This document shows positions 34,729-43,639 of a stretch of DNA of 51,252 nt, in pieces. Origin of the DNA: Verrucomicrobiaceae bacterium E54. GTDB taxonomy: Bacteria > Verrucomicrobiota > Verrucomicrobiia > Verrucomicrobiales > Akkermansiaceae. The notes beneath the pieces are model-generated. The model did not search any database, had not been told where the DNA came from, and saw only the letters and a list, made by a program, of their open reading frames with translations. The position numbers and the translations under genes are program-made. Location of the stretch: the NCBI GenBank assembly GCA_022548915.1, contig JAKZES010000039.1, positions 1 through 51,252 of the forward strand, in the 5' to 3' direction. Within the stretch, counting starts at the first letter, position 1, and every line of letters starts with the position of its first letter.

Positions 34729-35649
34729 ATGAAAATCCTCGTCACCGGCGGAGCCGGCTTCATCGGCTCCCACATCGTCGAGCACTACCAGGGCAAGGCC
34801 GACGAAATCCGGGTGCTCGACAATTTCCGCACGGGCTACGCCCGCAACCTTGAAGGACTCGACTGCACCGTCATCGAGGGCTCGATCACCGATCGCGATG
34901 CCGTCCGCAAAGCCATCGAAGGGATCGACCTGGTGTTCCACCTGGCGGCGCTGGTCAGCGTTCCCGAGTCGATGGAGCGTCCGGCCGAATGCGTGGACAT
35001 CAACGTCCATGGCCTGCTCAACGTGCTCGAGGCGGCCTCCAGCGCCGGGGTGCGCAAGCTCGTCTTCGCCTCCTCGGCCGCCGTCTATGGCGACAACCCG
35101 ACCGTTCCCAAGGTCGAGACCATGCTTCCCGAGCCGAAGAGTCCCTACGCCATCACCAAGCTCGACGGCGAATACTACCTCGACCTTTTCCAGGGCGAGG
35201 GACGTCTCGACACCGCGGCGATCCGCTTCTTCAACGTCTTCGGACCCCGCCAGGACCCGAAGGGTGCCTACGCCGCCGCCGTGCCCATCTTCATCGAAAA
35301 GGCCCTGGGCGATGAGGCGATCACCATCTTCGGCGACGGTGGGCAGACCCGGGATTTCATCTACGTGAAGGACATCGTCGGCGCGCTGGTCTTCGCGGCC
35401 GAAACCGCCGGGGTTTCGGGCGTGTTCAACGCCGGCTACGGGGACCAGATGACGATCAACGACCTCGCCTCCGAGGTCATCCGGATCACCGGGTCGGCCT
35501 CCGACATCATTCACGCGCCCGAGCGTCCGGGTGATGTCCGGCATTCAAGGGCGGAGGTGTCCGCTCTCACCGCCGCGGGATGGCGGGCCGAACACACCCT
35601 TGCCGAGGGGCTTGCCGCCACCGTGGCCTTCTTCGACACGCCGCGCTGA
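34729..35649 (+). CDS. NAD-dependent UDP-sugar 4-epimerase-like protein
   Basis: The 306-residue extended SDR begins with GGAGFIGSHIV, has FHLAALVSVPESME, the SSAAVYG Ser motif and the catalytic SPYAITK (Tyr-x3-Lys). Then come FFNVFGPRQDPKGAYAAAVP and DFIYVKDIV. This pattern is GalE/WbpP-like and fits UDP-GlcNAc/UDP-GalNAc or UDP-Glc/Gal 4-epimerisation. As last gene of the kinase-GH109-threonine run, thirteen bases after tdh, it may convert activated GalNAc to GlcNAc. An alternative is cell-surface polysaccharide precursor synthesis. Confidence 0.85.
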   Translation: MKILVTGGAGFIGSHIVEHYQGKADEIRVLDNFRTGYARNLEGLDCTVIEGSITDRDAVRKAIEGIDLVFHLAALVSVPESMERPAECVDINVHGLLNVLEAASSAGVRKLVFASSAAVYGDNPTVPKVETMLPEPKSPYAITKLDGEYYLDLFQGEGRLDTAAIRFFNVFGPRQDPKGAYAAAVPIFIEKALGDEAITIFGDGGQTRDFIYVKDIVGALVFAAETAGVSGVFNAGYGDQMTINDLASEVIRITGSASDIIHAPERPGDVRHSRAEVSALTAAGWRAEHTLAEGLAATVAFFDTPR

Positions 35650-35651
35650 GC

Positions 35652-35671
35652 CCCGCCCCAACGGGAGCGGG
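35652..35671 (+). terminator. Possible terminator hairpin after the operon
   Basis: CCCGCCCC (35652-35659) and GGGAGCGGG (35663-35671) can form a GC-rich stem with one mismatch, directly after the epimerase stop. No U-run follows, so this is a weak rho-independent terminator at best. The rest of the 209-base gap to the next start shows nothing clear. Confidence 0.3.
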
Positions 35672-35858
35672 CCCGATCGCCTGGAGATGCATCGGTTCTT
35701 CCCTTGATTGCGGAATCCCGGGAGACTACCCGTGGGATCGAAGGCAACGAAGCTCGATTGCATGCCGCAATCGAGGGAGTGGGCCGCGATCCACCCGGCC
35801 GGGCGGAACCACCCCGCGCGTCAGCAGTGCCCGGGCAATCGCTCCCCCCTCCATCCCC

Positions 35859-36791
35859 GTGAATCTCGAAATCCGCCATACCAGCCGCTACGCCTACAAC
35901 TGCCCGGTGCAGTTGCATCCCCATCTGATCTACTTGCGGCCCAGGGAGAACTCATTGCTGCACGTCAAGAGCTTCGAACTGATCCTCGAGCCCGGCGGGA
36001 CGATCCATTGGATGAGGGACGACTTCGACAACCTGCCGGCCAGCATCCACTACACCGCCATCTCCGAGACGCTGGAGATCCGGTCCGAATGCGTGGTCAC
36101 GACCACCGACCTGCCTCCCTTCGATTTTCTGGTGCGCGACTATGCCCGGACTTTTCCCTTCACCTACGAGCCCCTCCATCACGGCAATCTTTCCCTCTAT
36201 CTGGCTCCTCCATCGGCGGAAGTCCAACAAGCCCTCCGCCAGTGGCTGGATGCGCGCTTCATCTACCGCCCGACCGATACGGTCGCCTGGCTTCTCGCAC
36301 TGGTCCAGACGCTGAACGCCAATGTTCGCTACGAGCGCCGGGACGCGCCGGGCATTCAGGAACCCATGGACACCATCCGTCTTCACTCCGGCACGTGCCG
36401 CGACTATGCCACGCTCTTCATCGCCTGCGCGCGGACCATGGGAATGGCGGCCCGCTTCGTCAGCGGCTACGTGCATGCTCCTTCGCCGGATCCGTCGCTC
36501 CCGGGGGACATGCATGCGTGGGTTGAAGTCTTTCTGCCCGGTGCGGGCTGGAGGGGCATCGATCCGACCTACGGGATTTTCTGCGACAATGCGTATGTGC
36601 CGGTCGCCCATGCAGTGGTGGCGGAAAGCATCAATCCCATCCAGGGCTCCTACTACAGCCCGGTGCCGGCGATGGCCACGATGACGAGCGACGTCCGCGT
36701 CCGCCCGGTGGATCTCGAGGGGCACTCCGCCCCCCGTGCGGTGGACCCCGCAAGCCCGGTGACACCACCCGGTCACCCGAAATCCCGGTAG
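35859..36791 (+). CDS. Transglutaminase-like protease-fold protein
   Basis: The 310-residue protein begins with the conserved N-terminal strand domain LEIRHTSRYAYNCPVQLHPH. It carries the transglutaminase-like catalytic triad: Cys in HSGTCRDYATLF, His in GDMHAWVEVFLPG, and Asp in WRGIDPTYG. Cytoplasmic members of this family act as peptidases or amidases and often sit with alpha-E and circularly permuted ATP-grasp proteins, which are absent here. The GTG at 35859 is chosen because the domain starts immediately; upstream frame content is antisense-like. Function unknown. Confidence 0.88.
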   Translation: MNLEIRHTSRYAYNCPVQLHPHLIYLRPRENSLLHVKSFELILEPGGTIHWMRDDFDNLPASIHYTAISETLEIRSECVVTTTDLPPFDFLVRDYARTFPFTYEPLHHGNLSLYLAPPSAEVQQALRQWLDARFIYRPTDTVAWLLALVQTLNANVRYERRDAPGIQEPMDTIRLHSGTCRDYATLFIACARTMGMAARFVSGYVHAPSPDPSLPGDMHAWVEVFLPGAGWRGIDPTYGIFCDNAYVPVAHAVVAESINPIQGSYYSPVPAMATMTSDVRVRPVDLEGHSAPRAVDPASPVTPPGHPKSR

Positions 36792-36859
36792 CCGACGACG
36801 GCAGAATCAGGCCGGTTCACCCGCCGAAGGCAGCGGCGCTCAAAAGGCACTCGCGATTT

Positions 36860-38386
36860 CTACTCCCACTCGATGCTCGCCGGCGGCTTCGTCGAGACGT
36901 CGTAGAGCACGCGGTTGATCCCCGCCACTCCGTTGAGGATGTCGTTGCTCGTCTGGCGAAGCAACTGGTAGGGCAGCTCGACCCAGTCGGCGGTCATCGC
37001 GTCCTCACTGATCACCGCCCGCAGGGAAATCGCCCACTCGTAGCTGCGCTCGTCGCCCTTCACCCCGACGGTCTTGACCGGCACCAGCGCGGCGTAGGCC
37101 TGCCACACCTTGTCATACCAGCCGAACGCCTTGAGGTGATCGATGAAGATCGCGTCGCACTCGCGGATGATCCCGAGCTTTTCCTCGGTGATGTCGCCCG
37201 GGCAGCGCACCGCGAGACCGGGACCCGGGAAGGGATGGCGCTGGAGAATGTCGTTCGGAATGCCCAGCGACGCACCAAGCGCCCGGACCTCGTCCTTGAA
37301 AAACTCGGCCAACGGCTCGAGCACCTTGCCCTCGGCCTGGAGCTCGATGATGCGGTCGACCCGGTTGTGGTGGGTCTTGATCTTCGAGGCCTTCGACTTC
37401 GCATTCGAAGCGCTTTCGATGACGTCGGGATACAGCGTCCCCTGCGCCAGCAGCTCGGCATCGCCGACCGCCTCCCAGAAGACGTCGATGAACAGGTTGC
37501 CGATGATGTCGCGCTTCTTTTCCGGCTCGGAAACCCCGGCCAGCTTGCCGAGGAACAACTCGGAGGCCTCGACCGTTTCGATCGGCACGCCCATCCGGTG
37601 GAAGTTGCTGCGGACCTCCTCGCCCTCGTCCTTCCGCATCAGCCCGTGGTCCACGAAGATGGCCCGGATGTTCACCCCGGCCTCGTGGAGAAGCACGGCC
37701 AGCACCGTGCTGTCGACCCCGCCCGAGACGCCGCACACCACCTGGCGGTTCCCGACCTTTTCGCGGATGCCGTCGATGATCTCGCGCTTGAGGTCGTCGA
37801 TGCGGAAGGGCTCGAGGTTCTTCGCCTGCAGCAGAAAGTTGTGGAGGATCCGGGTCCCCTCGTGGGTGTGGGTCACCTCCGGGTGAAACTGGATGCCGAA
37901 GAACTTGTCACCCCAGCGCAGCGCCACCGGCGTGCCGTGCTGGTTCCGCGCGATCACCTCGCACTCCTCGCCGAGGTCGCGGACGGTGTCGGAGTGGCTC
38001 ATCCACACCTGCGACTCGTGGGCGAGCCCCTCGAAGAGTCCCTCCGGCGCGGCCGGACACAGCTTCGCCGGACCATACTCACGCTTGTCGCTCGGATGGA
38101 CGCTGCCGCCGAACTTGATGTTGAGGAGCTGCATGCCGTAGCACAGGCCCAGCACCGGGACGCCGAACTTCTTGAGCGCCTCGAAGTCGAGGTCGGGCGC
38201 ATCGGAGTCCGCCGTGCTCTTCGGTCCGCCGGAAAGAATGATCGCACCGGGATTCCCGATCTCCGGGAAATCCTCGATCGCGTAGAGCCGGGCGAAGTAC
38301 CCGAGTTCGCGGACGCGGCGGACGATGAGCTGCGTGTACTGCGAGCCGAAATCGAGGACGGCGACGTGGTTGTCTTCGTGCTGCAT
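36860..38386 (-). CDS. guaA: GMP synthase (glutamine-hydrolysing)
   Basis: GuaA aminates XMP to GMP using glutamine and ATP. The 508-residue protein has the class I glutamine amidotransferase domain (Cys82 in LGLCYGMQLL, His and Glu in GIQFHPEVTHT), the ATP pyrophosphatase P-loop SGGVDST, and the C-terminal dimerisation domain ending KPPASIEWE. All catalytic residues are present. It starts seven bases after guaB, which is the usual guaBA operon order. Confidence 0.98.
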   Translation of the reverse strand: MQHEDNHVAVLDFGSQYTQLIVRRVRELGYFARLYAIEDFPEIGNPGAIILSGGPKSTADSDAPDLDFEALKKFGVPVLGLCYGMQLLNIKFGGSVHPSDKREYGPAKLCPAAPEGLFEGLAHESQVWMSHSDTVRDLGEECEVIARNQHGTPVALRWGDKFFGIQFHPEVTHTHEGTRILHNFLLQAKNLEPFRIDDLKREIIDGIREKVGNRQVVCGVSGGVDSTVLAVLLHEAGVNIRAIFVDHGLMRKDEGEEVRSNFHRMGVPIETVEASELFLGKLAGVSEPEKKRDIIGNLFIDVFWEAVGDAELLAQGTLYPDVIESASNAKSKASKIKTHHNRVDRIIELQAEGKVLEPLAEFFKDEVRALGASLGIPNDILQRHPFPGPGLAVRCPGDITEEKLGIIRECDAIFIDHLKAFGWYDKVWQAYAALVPVKTVGVKGDERSYEWAISLRAVISEDAMTADWVELPYQLLRQTSNDILNGVAGINRVLYDVSTKPPASIEWE

Positions 38387-38393
38387 GATGCCG

Positions 38394-39848
38394 TTAGCTG
38401 ATGGGCTGGTAATTGGTCGGTTCCTCGGTGATCACGATGTCGTGAACATGGCTCTCGCGCAGGCCGCCGGGGGTGATGCGGGTGAAGCCGGCGCGCTCGC
38501 GCAACTCCTTGAGGCTGCCCGCGCCGACGTAGCCCATGCCCGAGCGCAGGCCTCCCATGAGCTGGAAAATCACGTCGGCCAGCGGCCCCTTGTAGGGCAC
38601 GCGGCCCTCGACGCCCTCGGCGACGAGCTTGCCCGACGAGTTCTGGCTGTAGCGGTCGCCCGCGCCCTTCTTCATCGCGCCGATGGAGCCCATCCCGCGG
38701 TAGGTCTTGAAGCGGCGCCCCTGCGAATAAACCGTCTGGCCCGGACTCTCGCGCGTGCCGGCGAGCAGCGACCCGAGCATCACCAGGTCGGCCCCGGCGG
38801 CGAGCGCCTTGACCACGTCGCCCGAGTAGCGGATCCCGCCGTCGGCGATCACCTTCACCCCCTTCGAGCGGGCGTAAGGCGCGACGTTCTGGATCGCGGT
38901 GAACTGCGGCATCCCGACGCCGGCGATCACGCGGGTCGTGCAAATCGATCCGGGCCCGACGCCCACTTTCAGGGCACTCGCACCGGCATCGATCAGGTCG
39001 CGGGCTCCCTCCTCGGTGACCACGTTGCCCGCGACCACGGGACGATCCGAAAGGCTGCGCAATTTTTCGATCACCTCCATCACCCGGGTCGTGTGACCCG
39101 TCGCCGCATCGATGAACAAGGCATCGGCCCCCGCCTCGATCATCGCCTGTCCGCGCTCGATGCAATCGGGACCCACGCCCACGGCCGCCCCGCAGCGAAG
39201 CTGGCCGTTCGGGTCCTTGGCGGCATCGGTGAATGCCGCACGCTTCTCGATGTCGGCCCCGGTGATCAGTCCCGCGAGCTTGCCCTCGCCGTCGACGAGC
39301 GGCAGCTTCTCGATCCGGTTCTGATAGAGGATGCGGCGCGCTTCATCGAGTTCGGTGTTCGGCGGCGCGGTGACCAGCCGCTCCATCGGCGTCATCACGT
39401 CGCTGACCTTCGATCTTTCGCAGTCGAGATAGCGGATGTCGCGCCCGGTGATCATCCCCTCGAGGCGTCCTCCCTCATCGACCACCGGAAAGCCGGAAAA
39501 ACCGTGCTCCTCCATGATCGCCACCACTTCGGAAACCGTCTGTTCCTTGCGGACCGTCAGCGGCTTGAGAATCACCGCGTTCTCCGAGCGCTTGACCCGT
39601 GAGACCATCGTGGCCTGGTCGCCGATGTCGCAGGCGCGGTGGATCACCCCCATGCCGCCCTCCCGGGCCAGCGCGATCGCCAGCTCGGATTCCGAAACGG
39701 TGTCCATCGCCGCGGAGACGACGGGAATGCGCAGGTCGATGCTGTCGGTGAGCGCGGTCGAGAGATCGGTGGTCGCCGGGAGCACCGCGCTCAACCGGGG
39801 CACCAGAAGGACGTCGTCGAAGGAGAGCCCGGTAGTGATGTCCGCCAT
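38394..39848 (-). CDS. guaB: IMP dehydrogenase
   Basis: GuaB oxidises IMP to XMP with NAD, the rate-limiting step of guanine nucleotide synthesis. The 484-residue enzyme shows the start [10 protein letters not shown], a central pair of CBS domains (about 93-200, including [11 protein letters not shown]), the catalytic Cys in [15 protein letters not shown], the IMP-binding [10 protein letters not shown], and [14 protein letters not shown]. It is upstream of guaA by seven bases. The HAD gene before it ends 83 bases away. Confidence 0.98.
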   Translation of the reverse strand: MADITTGLSFDDVLLVPRLSAVLPATTDLSTALTDSIDLRIPVVSAAMDTVSESELAIALAREGGMGVIHRACDIGDQATMVSRVKRSENAVILKPLTVRKEQTVSEVVAIMEEHGFSGFPVVDEGGRLEGMITGRDIRYLDCERSKVSDVMTPMERLVTAPPNTELDEARRILYQNRIEKLPLVDGEGKLAGLITGADIEKRAAFTDAAKDPNGQLRCGAAVGVGPDCIERGQAMIEAGADALFIDAATGHTTRVMEVIEKLRSLSDRPVVAGNVVTEEGARDLIDAGASALKVGVGPGSICTTRVIAGVGMPQFTAIQNVAPYARSKGVKVIADGGIRYSGDVVKALAAGADLVMLGSLLAGTRESPGQTVYSQGRRFKTYRGMGSIGAMKKGAGDRYSQNSSGKLVAEGVEGRVPYKGPLADVIFQLMGGLRSGMGYVGAGSLKELRERAGFTRITPGGLRESHVHDIVITEEPTNYQPIS

Positions 39849-39931
39849 GGCGGAGTCAATGGAGCACGACGCCCGGAATCAAGTCCGAATCGGTCCCCAC
39901 CTCGAAATTTCCGGCGGTCGCCTCACCGACA

Positions 39932-40549
39932 TCAGCCTTTCAACAACTCCAGCGGAGCCGGAACGGCAATCACCTGCATGCCGGCCCGCTGGGCGGCCAT
40001 GATGCCCGCCGGCGCATCCTCGAAGGCCAGGCATTTCCCCGGCGCGACGCCGAGCAACTCGGCCGCCTTCAAATAGATGTCCGGGGCCGGCTTGCCGACG
40101 CGGACGTCGTCCGCCGTCACCACCTCGTCGAAGAGGTCGGAAAGCTCGAGCGCCTGCAGCGTCTTTTCGATCACCAGGCGGGTGCCGCCGGTGGCCACCG
40201 CCATCGGCAGCTTGCCGCGCAGGGAACGGGCAAGGGCCACCACCTCGTCGATCCCGTCGAGCGTGTGGAGCTGCCCCAGAAACGCCTCGCGCTTCTTCAT
40301 CGCGACCGCTTCCGGATCGAGCTTCAGGCCATACTCGTCGTTGAGCTCGACCACGATGTCGGTCGTCGGCCGCCCGCCCATCGCGTAGAAGACATCCTCC
40401 TGAAACACATTGGCCGCGCCGTAGTAGGCCAGCGCCTCGCACCACGCCGCGAAATGGGCCGGCATCGAATTCACCAGGGTCCCGTCACAGTCGAAGATCA
40501 CCGCTTCGACCCCGTCCATTGAAACTTTAAGCTCTCCAACCTTTGCCAT
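39932..40549 (-). CDS. HAD-superfamily phosphatase (beta-phosphoglucomutase-like)
   Basis: The 205-residue protein has HAD motif I FDCDGTLVNS, motif II around VATGGTR, the conserved Lys in VRVGKPAPDIYL, and motif IV FEDAPAGIMAAQ. The helical cap inserted after motif I is of subclass I, as in YqaB fructose-1-phosphate phosphatase and beta-phosphoglucomutase. The substrate cannot be told. I start at ATG 40549; an ATG at 40519 (MDGVEAVIFDCDG) is an alternative closer to motif I. It lies between the uridylyltransferase and guaB on the same strand. Confidence 0.88.
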   Translation of the reverse strand: MAKVGELKVSMDGVEAVIFDCDGTLVNSMPAHFAAWCEALAYYGAANVFQEDVFYAMGGRPTTDIVVELNDEYGLKLDPEAVAMKKREAFLGQLHTLDGIDEVVALARSLRGKLPMAVATGGTRLVIEKTLQALELSDLFDEVVTADDVRVGKPAPDIYLKAAELLGVAPGKCLAFEDAPAGIMAAQRAGMQVIAVPAPLELLKG

Positions 40550-40634
40550 CGGGCGGAGGGCGTAGCAATCGGCCCGGCGATGACAAGCGCACAAAACAGG
40601 AATGTTCGTCACATCCTGCCACCTCCTGTGGAAC

Positions 40635-42017
40635 TCACTGAAAACCAGCACGCTTTCCCGCCTGGGAAAACACCACCGGTTCGGCCGACCCGTCGAGATG
40701 CACCTCTCCCACCACCTCCGCCCCGTCCTCGAAGCGCACTTCGCCGGTGATCGTGAGGGAATCGCACTTCGCCAGGGAAGGCACGCCGAGCGAATCAAGC
40801 GCGTCCACGAACTTGTAGCGGTCGTCCAGCCTGACCACCGGAGGCACCCCGCCCCGCTCGGGGACCAGGGCCACGCGGCCATCCTCACCGATGCGGTAGG
40901 CGTCCGATCGCAGTGCAAACAGGTCGGCGCTCGTCTTCACCGGCGCGAAGCGGGAACGCGGAACGTCGATGGCCGTCGCCCCATCGAAGCACTCGATCGC
41001 CGCTCCCATCGCCGTCTCGAGTTGAAACACGGGCGTCGATGACTTGTCGCGCGGATCCACCGTCTTGCGGTTCCGGATCATCGGCAGCGGCAGCAGGCCT
41101 CCGTTGGCCCCGAGCGTCTCCTTGAGCCGGTCGAGCCGGATCCAGATCGAGTTGGTGTTGAAATACCGGTGGCGATCGATGTTCTGGAACGCCTCCAAAT
41201 CCTCATCCGGACACTGGGCAACTTCCCGCAGCAAGAGCTGGCCGTCCGACTTTCGGCGCGCCAGATGCCCGCCCTTCCGGTCGGCCTGCGTCCGCCGCGT
41301 GACCTCCATCATGAAGGGCGCGTCGGACTCCGCGAACCACGACAACAGTTCGGGCGCAAGCACCGCGCCGAGGTTGTCGGAATTCGAAACAAAGGCGTAG
41401 CGGATTCCCTCGTCCAGCAACCGGTCCAGCCAGCCGCTGCCGACCAGCGCCGGGTAAAGGTCGCCGTGACCCGGCGGGCACCATTCCAGATCGGGATTGG
41501 CAGGCCATGCCACGGGCGCAAGCGACCCGGCGTCGATCTTCGGCACCTGGTTCTGCATCAGCTCGACGTCGTCCGCCGCCCGCAGGCCCTCGGGCGCATG
41601 CCCGGCGAGATGCCCCAGCGTGTCCTCACTGGTCGCGAAGCTGTTCATCAGCAGCAGCCGCACCGGCGCACCGGTCCGCTCGCGCAGCGAAGCAACCTGC
41701 CGGACGATCAGGTCGAGGAAGGTCACCCCCGGCCGGACTTCGAGCAGGCTCTTCACCTTCTCCAATCCCATGCTGGTGCCGAGGCCGCCGTTGAGCTTGA
41801 TCAAGACCGTCTGCGCCAGCAGCGCGGGATCGAAATCGTCGACCGGATCGGGATATGCCGGAAGATCGGCCGTGGGCTCGATCGCCTCCTCCGGGATCAG
41901 CCCGGTCTCGTCGCGACAGAGTGACTCGTAATTGCGGCGGAAAGTCTCGATGGCCGGGCGGGCCACCCCCGCCTCGGACATTTTGGCCTCGAATTTGGAA
42001 AAGTCGGCTTGCTTCAT
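40635..42017 (-). CDS. UTP--glucose-1-phosphate uridylyltransferase (UDPGP family)
   Basis: The 460-residue protein belongs to the eukaryotic-type UDPGP family, not the bacterial GalU type. It shows LNGGLGTSMGLEKVKSLL (nucleotide-binding loop), FVSNSDNLGA, the WCPPGHGDLYPAL motif, and the C-terminal left-handed helix region GEVRFEDGAEVVGEV. It makes UDP-glucose from UTP and glucose-1-phosphate; related enzymes also accept GalNAc/GlcNAc-1-P. I prefer ATG 42017 over a GTG at 42038. It diverges from rpoN across about 170 bases. Confidence 0.92.
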   Translation of the reverse strand: MKQADFSKFEAKMSEAGVARPAIETFRRNYESLCRDETGLIPEEAIEPTADLPAYPDPVDDFDPALLAQTVLIKLNGGLGTSMGLEKVKSLLEVRPGVTFLDLIVRQVASLRERTGAPVRLLLMNSFATSEDTLGHLAGHAPEGLRAADDVELMQNQVPKIDAGSLAPVAWPANPDLEWCPPGHGDLYPALVGSGWLDRLLDEGIRYAFVSNSDNLGAVLAPELLSWFAESDAPFMMEVTRRTQADRKGGHLARRKSDGQLLLREVAQCPDEDLEAFQNIDRHRYFNTNSIWIRLDRLKETLGANGGLLPLPMIRNRKTVDPRDKSSTPVFQLETAMGAAIECFDGATAIDVPRSRFAPVKTSADLFALRSDAYRIGEDGRVALVPERGGVPPVVRLDDRYKFVDALDSLGVPSLAKCDSLTITGEVRFEDGAEVVGEVHLDGSAEPVVFSQAGKRAGFQ

Positions 42018-42190
42018 GCTCGGAGTATTCGCCCCCACGGCTTAGGTGGTGGCTGGCAAAGGTCACGCGAAATCCGCGGAGTCCGAGACCCGTCAAATAC
42101 TTTTTTTCGCGATTGGCATATTTTCTGCTGTCGAATCAGATCGAATCGGGTAAAGAGTCCGAGCGAACCTGCGCGTTTCGCCGTCCGCTC

Positions 42191-43591
42191 ATGCCCGAGC
42201 CCTCGCTCCATCAATCGCTCTCGCAGCAGCAGTCGCTGGCGCCCCAGATGCGGCGCAGCCTGGAAATTCTGCAGGCGAATTCGATGGAGCTCACCCACAT
42301 GGTGCAGCAGGCCCTGGAAACCAATCCGGTACTTGAGGACGTGACGGAGTCGCTCTCGCTCGACGAGATGGAGCCCTCCGCGGAGGAGGCGGACTCCCTC
42401 GATGATCTCGATCGCACCGAGGACGACTGGCGCGAACTCGAAATCATGGAGCGGCGCAACCAGACCTGGACGCCGGACGACGAGGAGCGGCGCGAGCATT
42501 TCTATCAGTCCATCATCGCCCCCGAGACCCTCCAGCAGCACCTCGCCGCCCAACTCGAACTCTCGCTGCTCGAACCCTCCGTCCGGGAGGCCGCCCAGGC
42601 CCTCCTCGGCAACCTCGACTCCCGCGGTTTCTACGACCTCCCCCCTTCCGAGTTGGGGATCCGGCTCGGACTGAACAAGAAGGACGTCGAGGAAGCCGTC
42701 GCCCTGATCCGCACCTTCGACCCTGTCGGCGTCGGCGCGCTCGACCTCAAGGACTCCCTGCTCATCCAGCTCGAACGCCGGGACCGCAAGAACTCGCTCG
42801 AATACCGCATCATCAGCGACTACCTCGACGACCTCGCCCGCAAGCGCTACCCGCGCATCGCCCGCGCACTCGGAACCAGCGTCGACCGCATCTCGGAGGC
42901 CGCCGAGGCCATCGGCAAGCTGACCCCGAATCCGGGCGGCGAGTACGACCCGAGCGGCAACCCGCACATCCGGCCCGATGTAATCATTGAGAACACCGAT
43001 GATGGCCTGCGCGCCCGCCTCACCAACGAGTACCTGCCGAAGCTCAGGATCAGCGACTTCTACAAGGACCTGCTCGGCCGCACCGGCTCCGATGCCAAGG
43101 CTCGCCAGTTCCTGCGTGAAAACCTGCGCGAGGGGCGGACGCTGATCCATTCGCTCTCGCTGCGCCAGAGCACCATCCTCGGCATCGCCGAAAAGCTCAT
43201 CGAGCATCAGCGCGACTTCTTCGAGAAGGGCCCCCGGCACCTGCGCCCGCTGACCATGAACGACATCGCCGACGAACTCCAGCTGCACGCCACCACCGTG
43301 TCGCGGGCCGTCGCCGGAAAGTATGCGCTTACGCCCCACGGCTTGATGGAGATGCGGGCATTCTTTGCGGCGGGCTACGAAACCGCCGACGGATCGAAGG
43401 TTTCCAACGCAGGGGTTCGGGAGGCGATGCAGGAACTCATTTCCAAGGAAAACCCCGCCAAGCCGCTCTCCGACGACGCCATCGCCAAGGCCCTCAAGGC
43501 CCAGGGGATCCCGGTCGCCCGCCGCACCGTGGCGAAATATCGCGACCAACTCGGCGTCCTTCCCTCCCACCTCCGGCGCAGCTTTTCCTGA
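42191..43591 (+). CDS. rpoN: RNA polymerase sigma-54 factor
   Basis: The 466-residue RpoN shows region I (Gln-rich SLHQSLSQQQSLAPQMRRSLEIL), an acidic region II (about 50-100), the core-binding region III, a helix-turn-helix (MNDIADELQLHATTVSRAVAGKY) and the diagnostic RpoN box ARRTVAKYR at 443-451. ATG 42191 begins region I directly. Target promoters (-24/-12) and an activator were not identified in this window. It is followed after 48 bases by mrp on the same strand. Confidence 0.97.
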   Translation: MPEPSLHQSLSQQQSLAPQMRRSLEILQANSMELTHMVQQALETNPVLEDVTESLSLDEMEPSAEEADSLDDLDRTEDDWRELEIMERRNQTWTPDDEERREHFYQSIIAPETLQQHLAAQLELSLLEPSVREAAQALLGNLDSRGFYDLPPSELGIRLGLNKKDVEEAVALIRTFDPVGVGALDLKDSLLIQLERRDRKNSLEYRIISDYLDDLARKRYPRIARALGTSVDRISEAAEAIGKLTPNPGGEYDPSGNPHIRPDVIIENTDDGLRARLTNEYLPKLRISDFYKDLLGRTGSDAKARQFLRENLREGRTLIHSLSLRQSTILGIAEKLIEHQRDFFEKGPRHLRPLTMNDIADELQLHATTVSRAVAGKYALTPHGLMEMRAFFAAGYETADGSKVSNAGVREAMQELISKENPAKPLSDDAIAKALKAQGIPVARRTVAKYRDQLGVLPSHLRRSFS

Positions 43592-43639
43592 CTTCGCTTT
43601 TGATCCCCGGCGAAATCCCTCTACGGGTGGGGCACGCGC

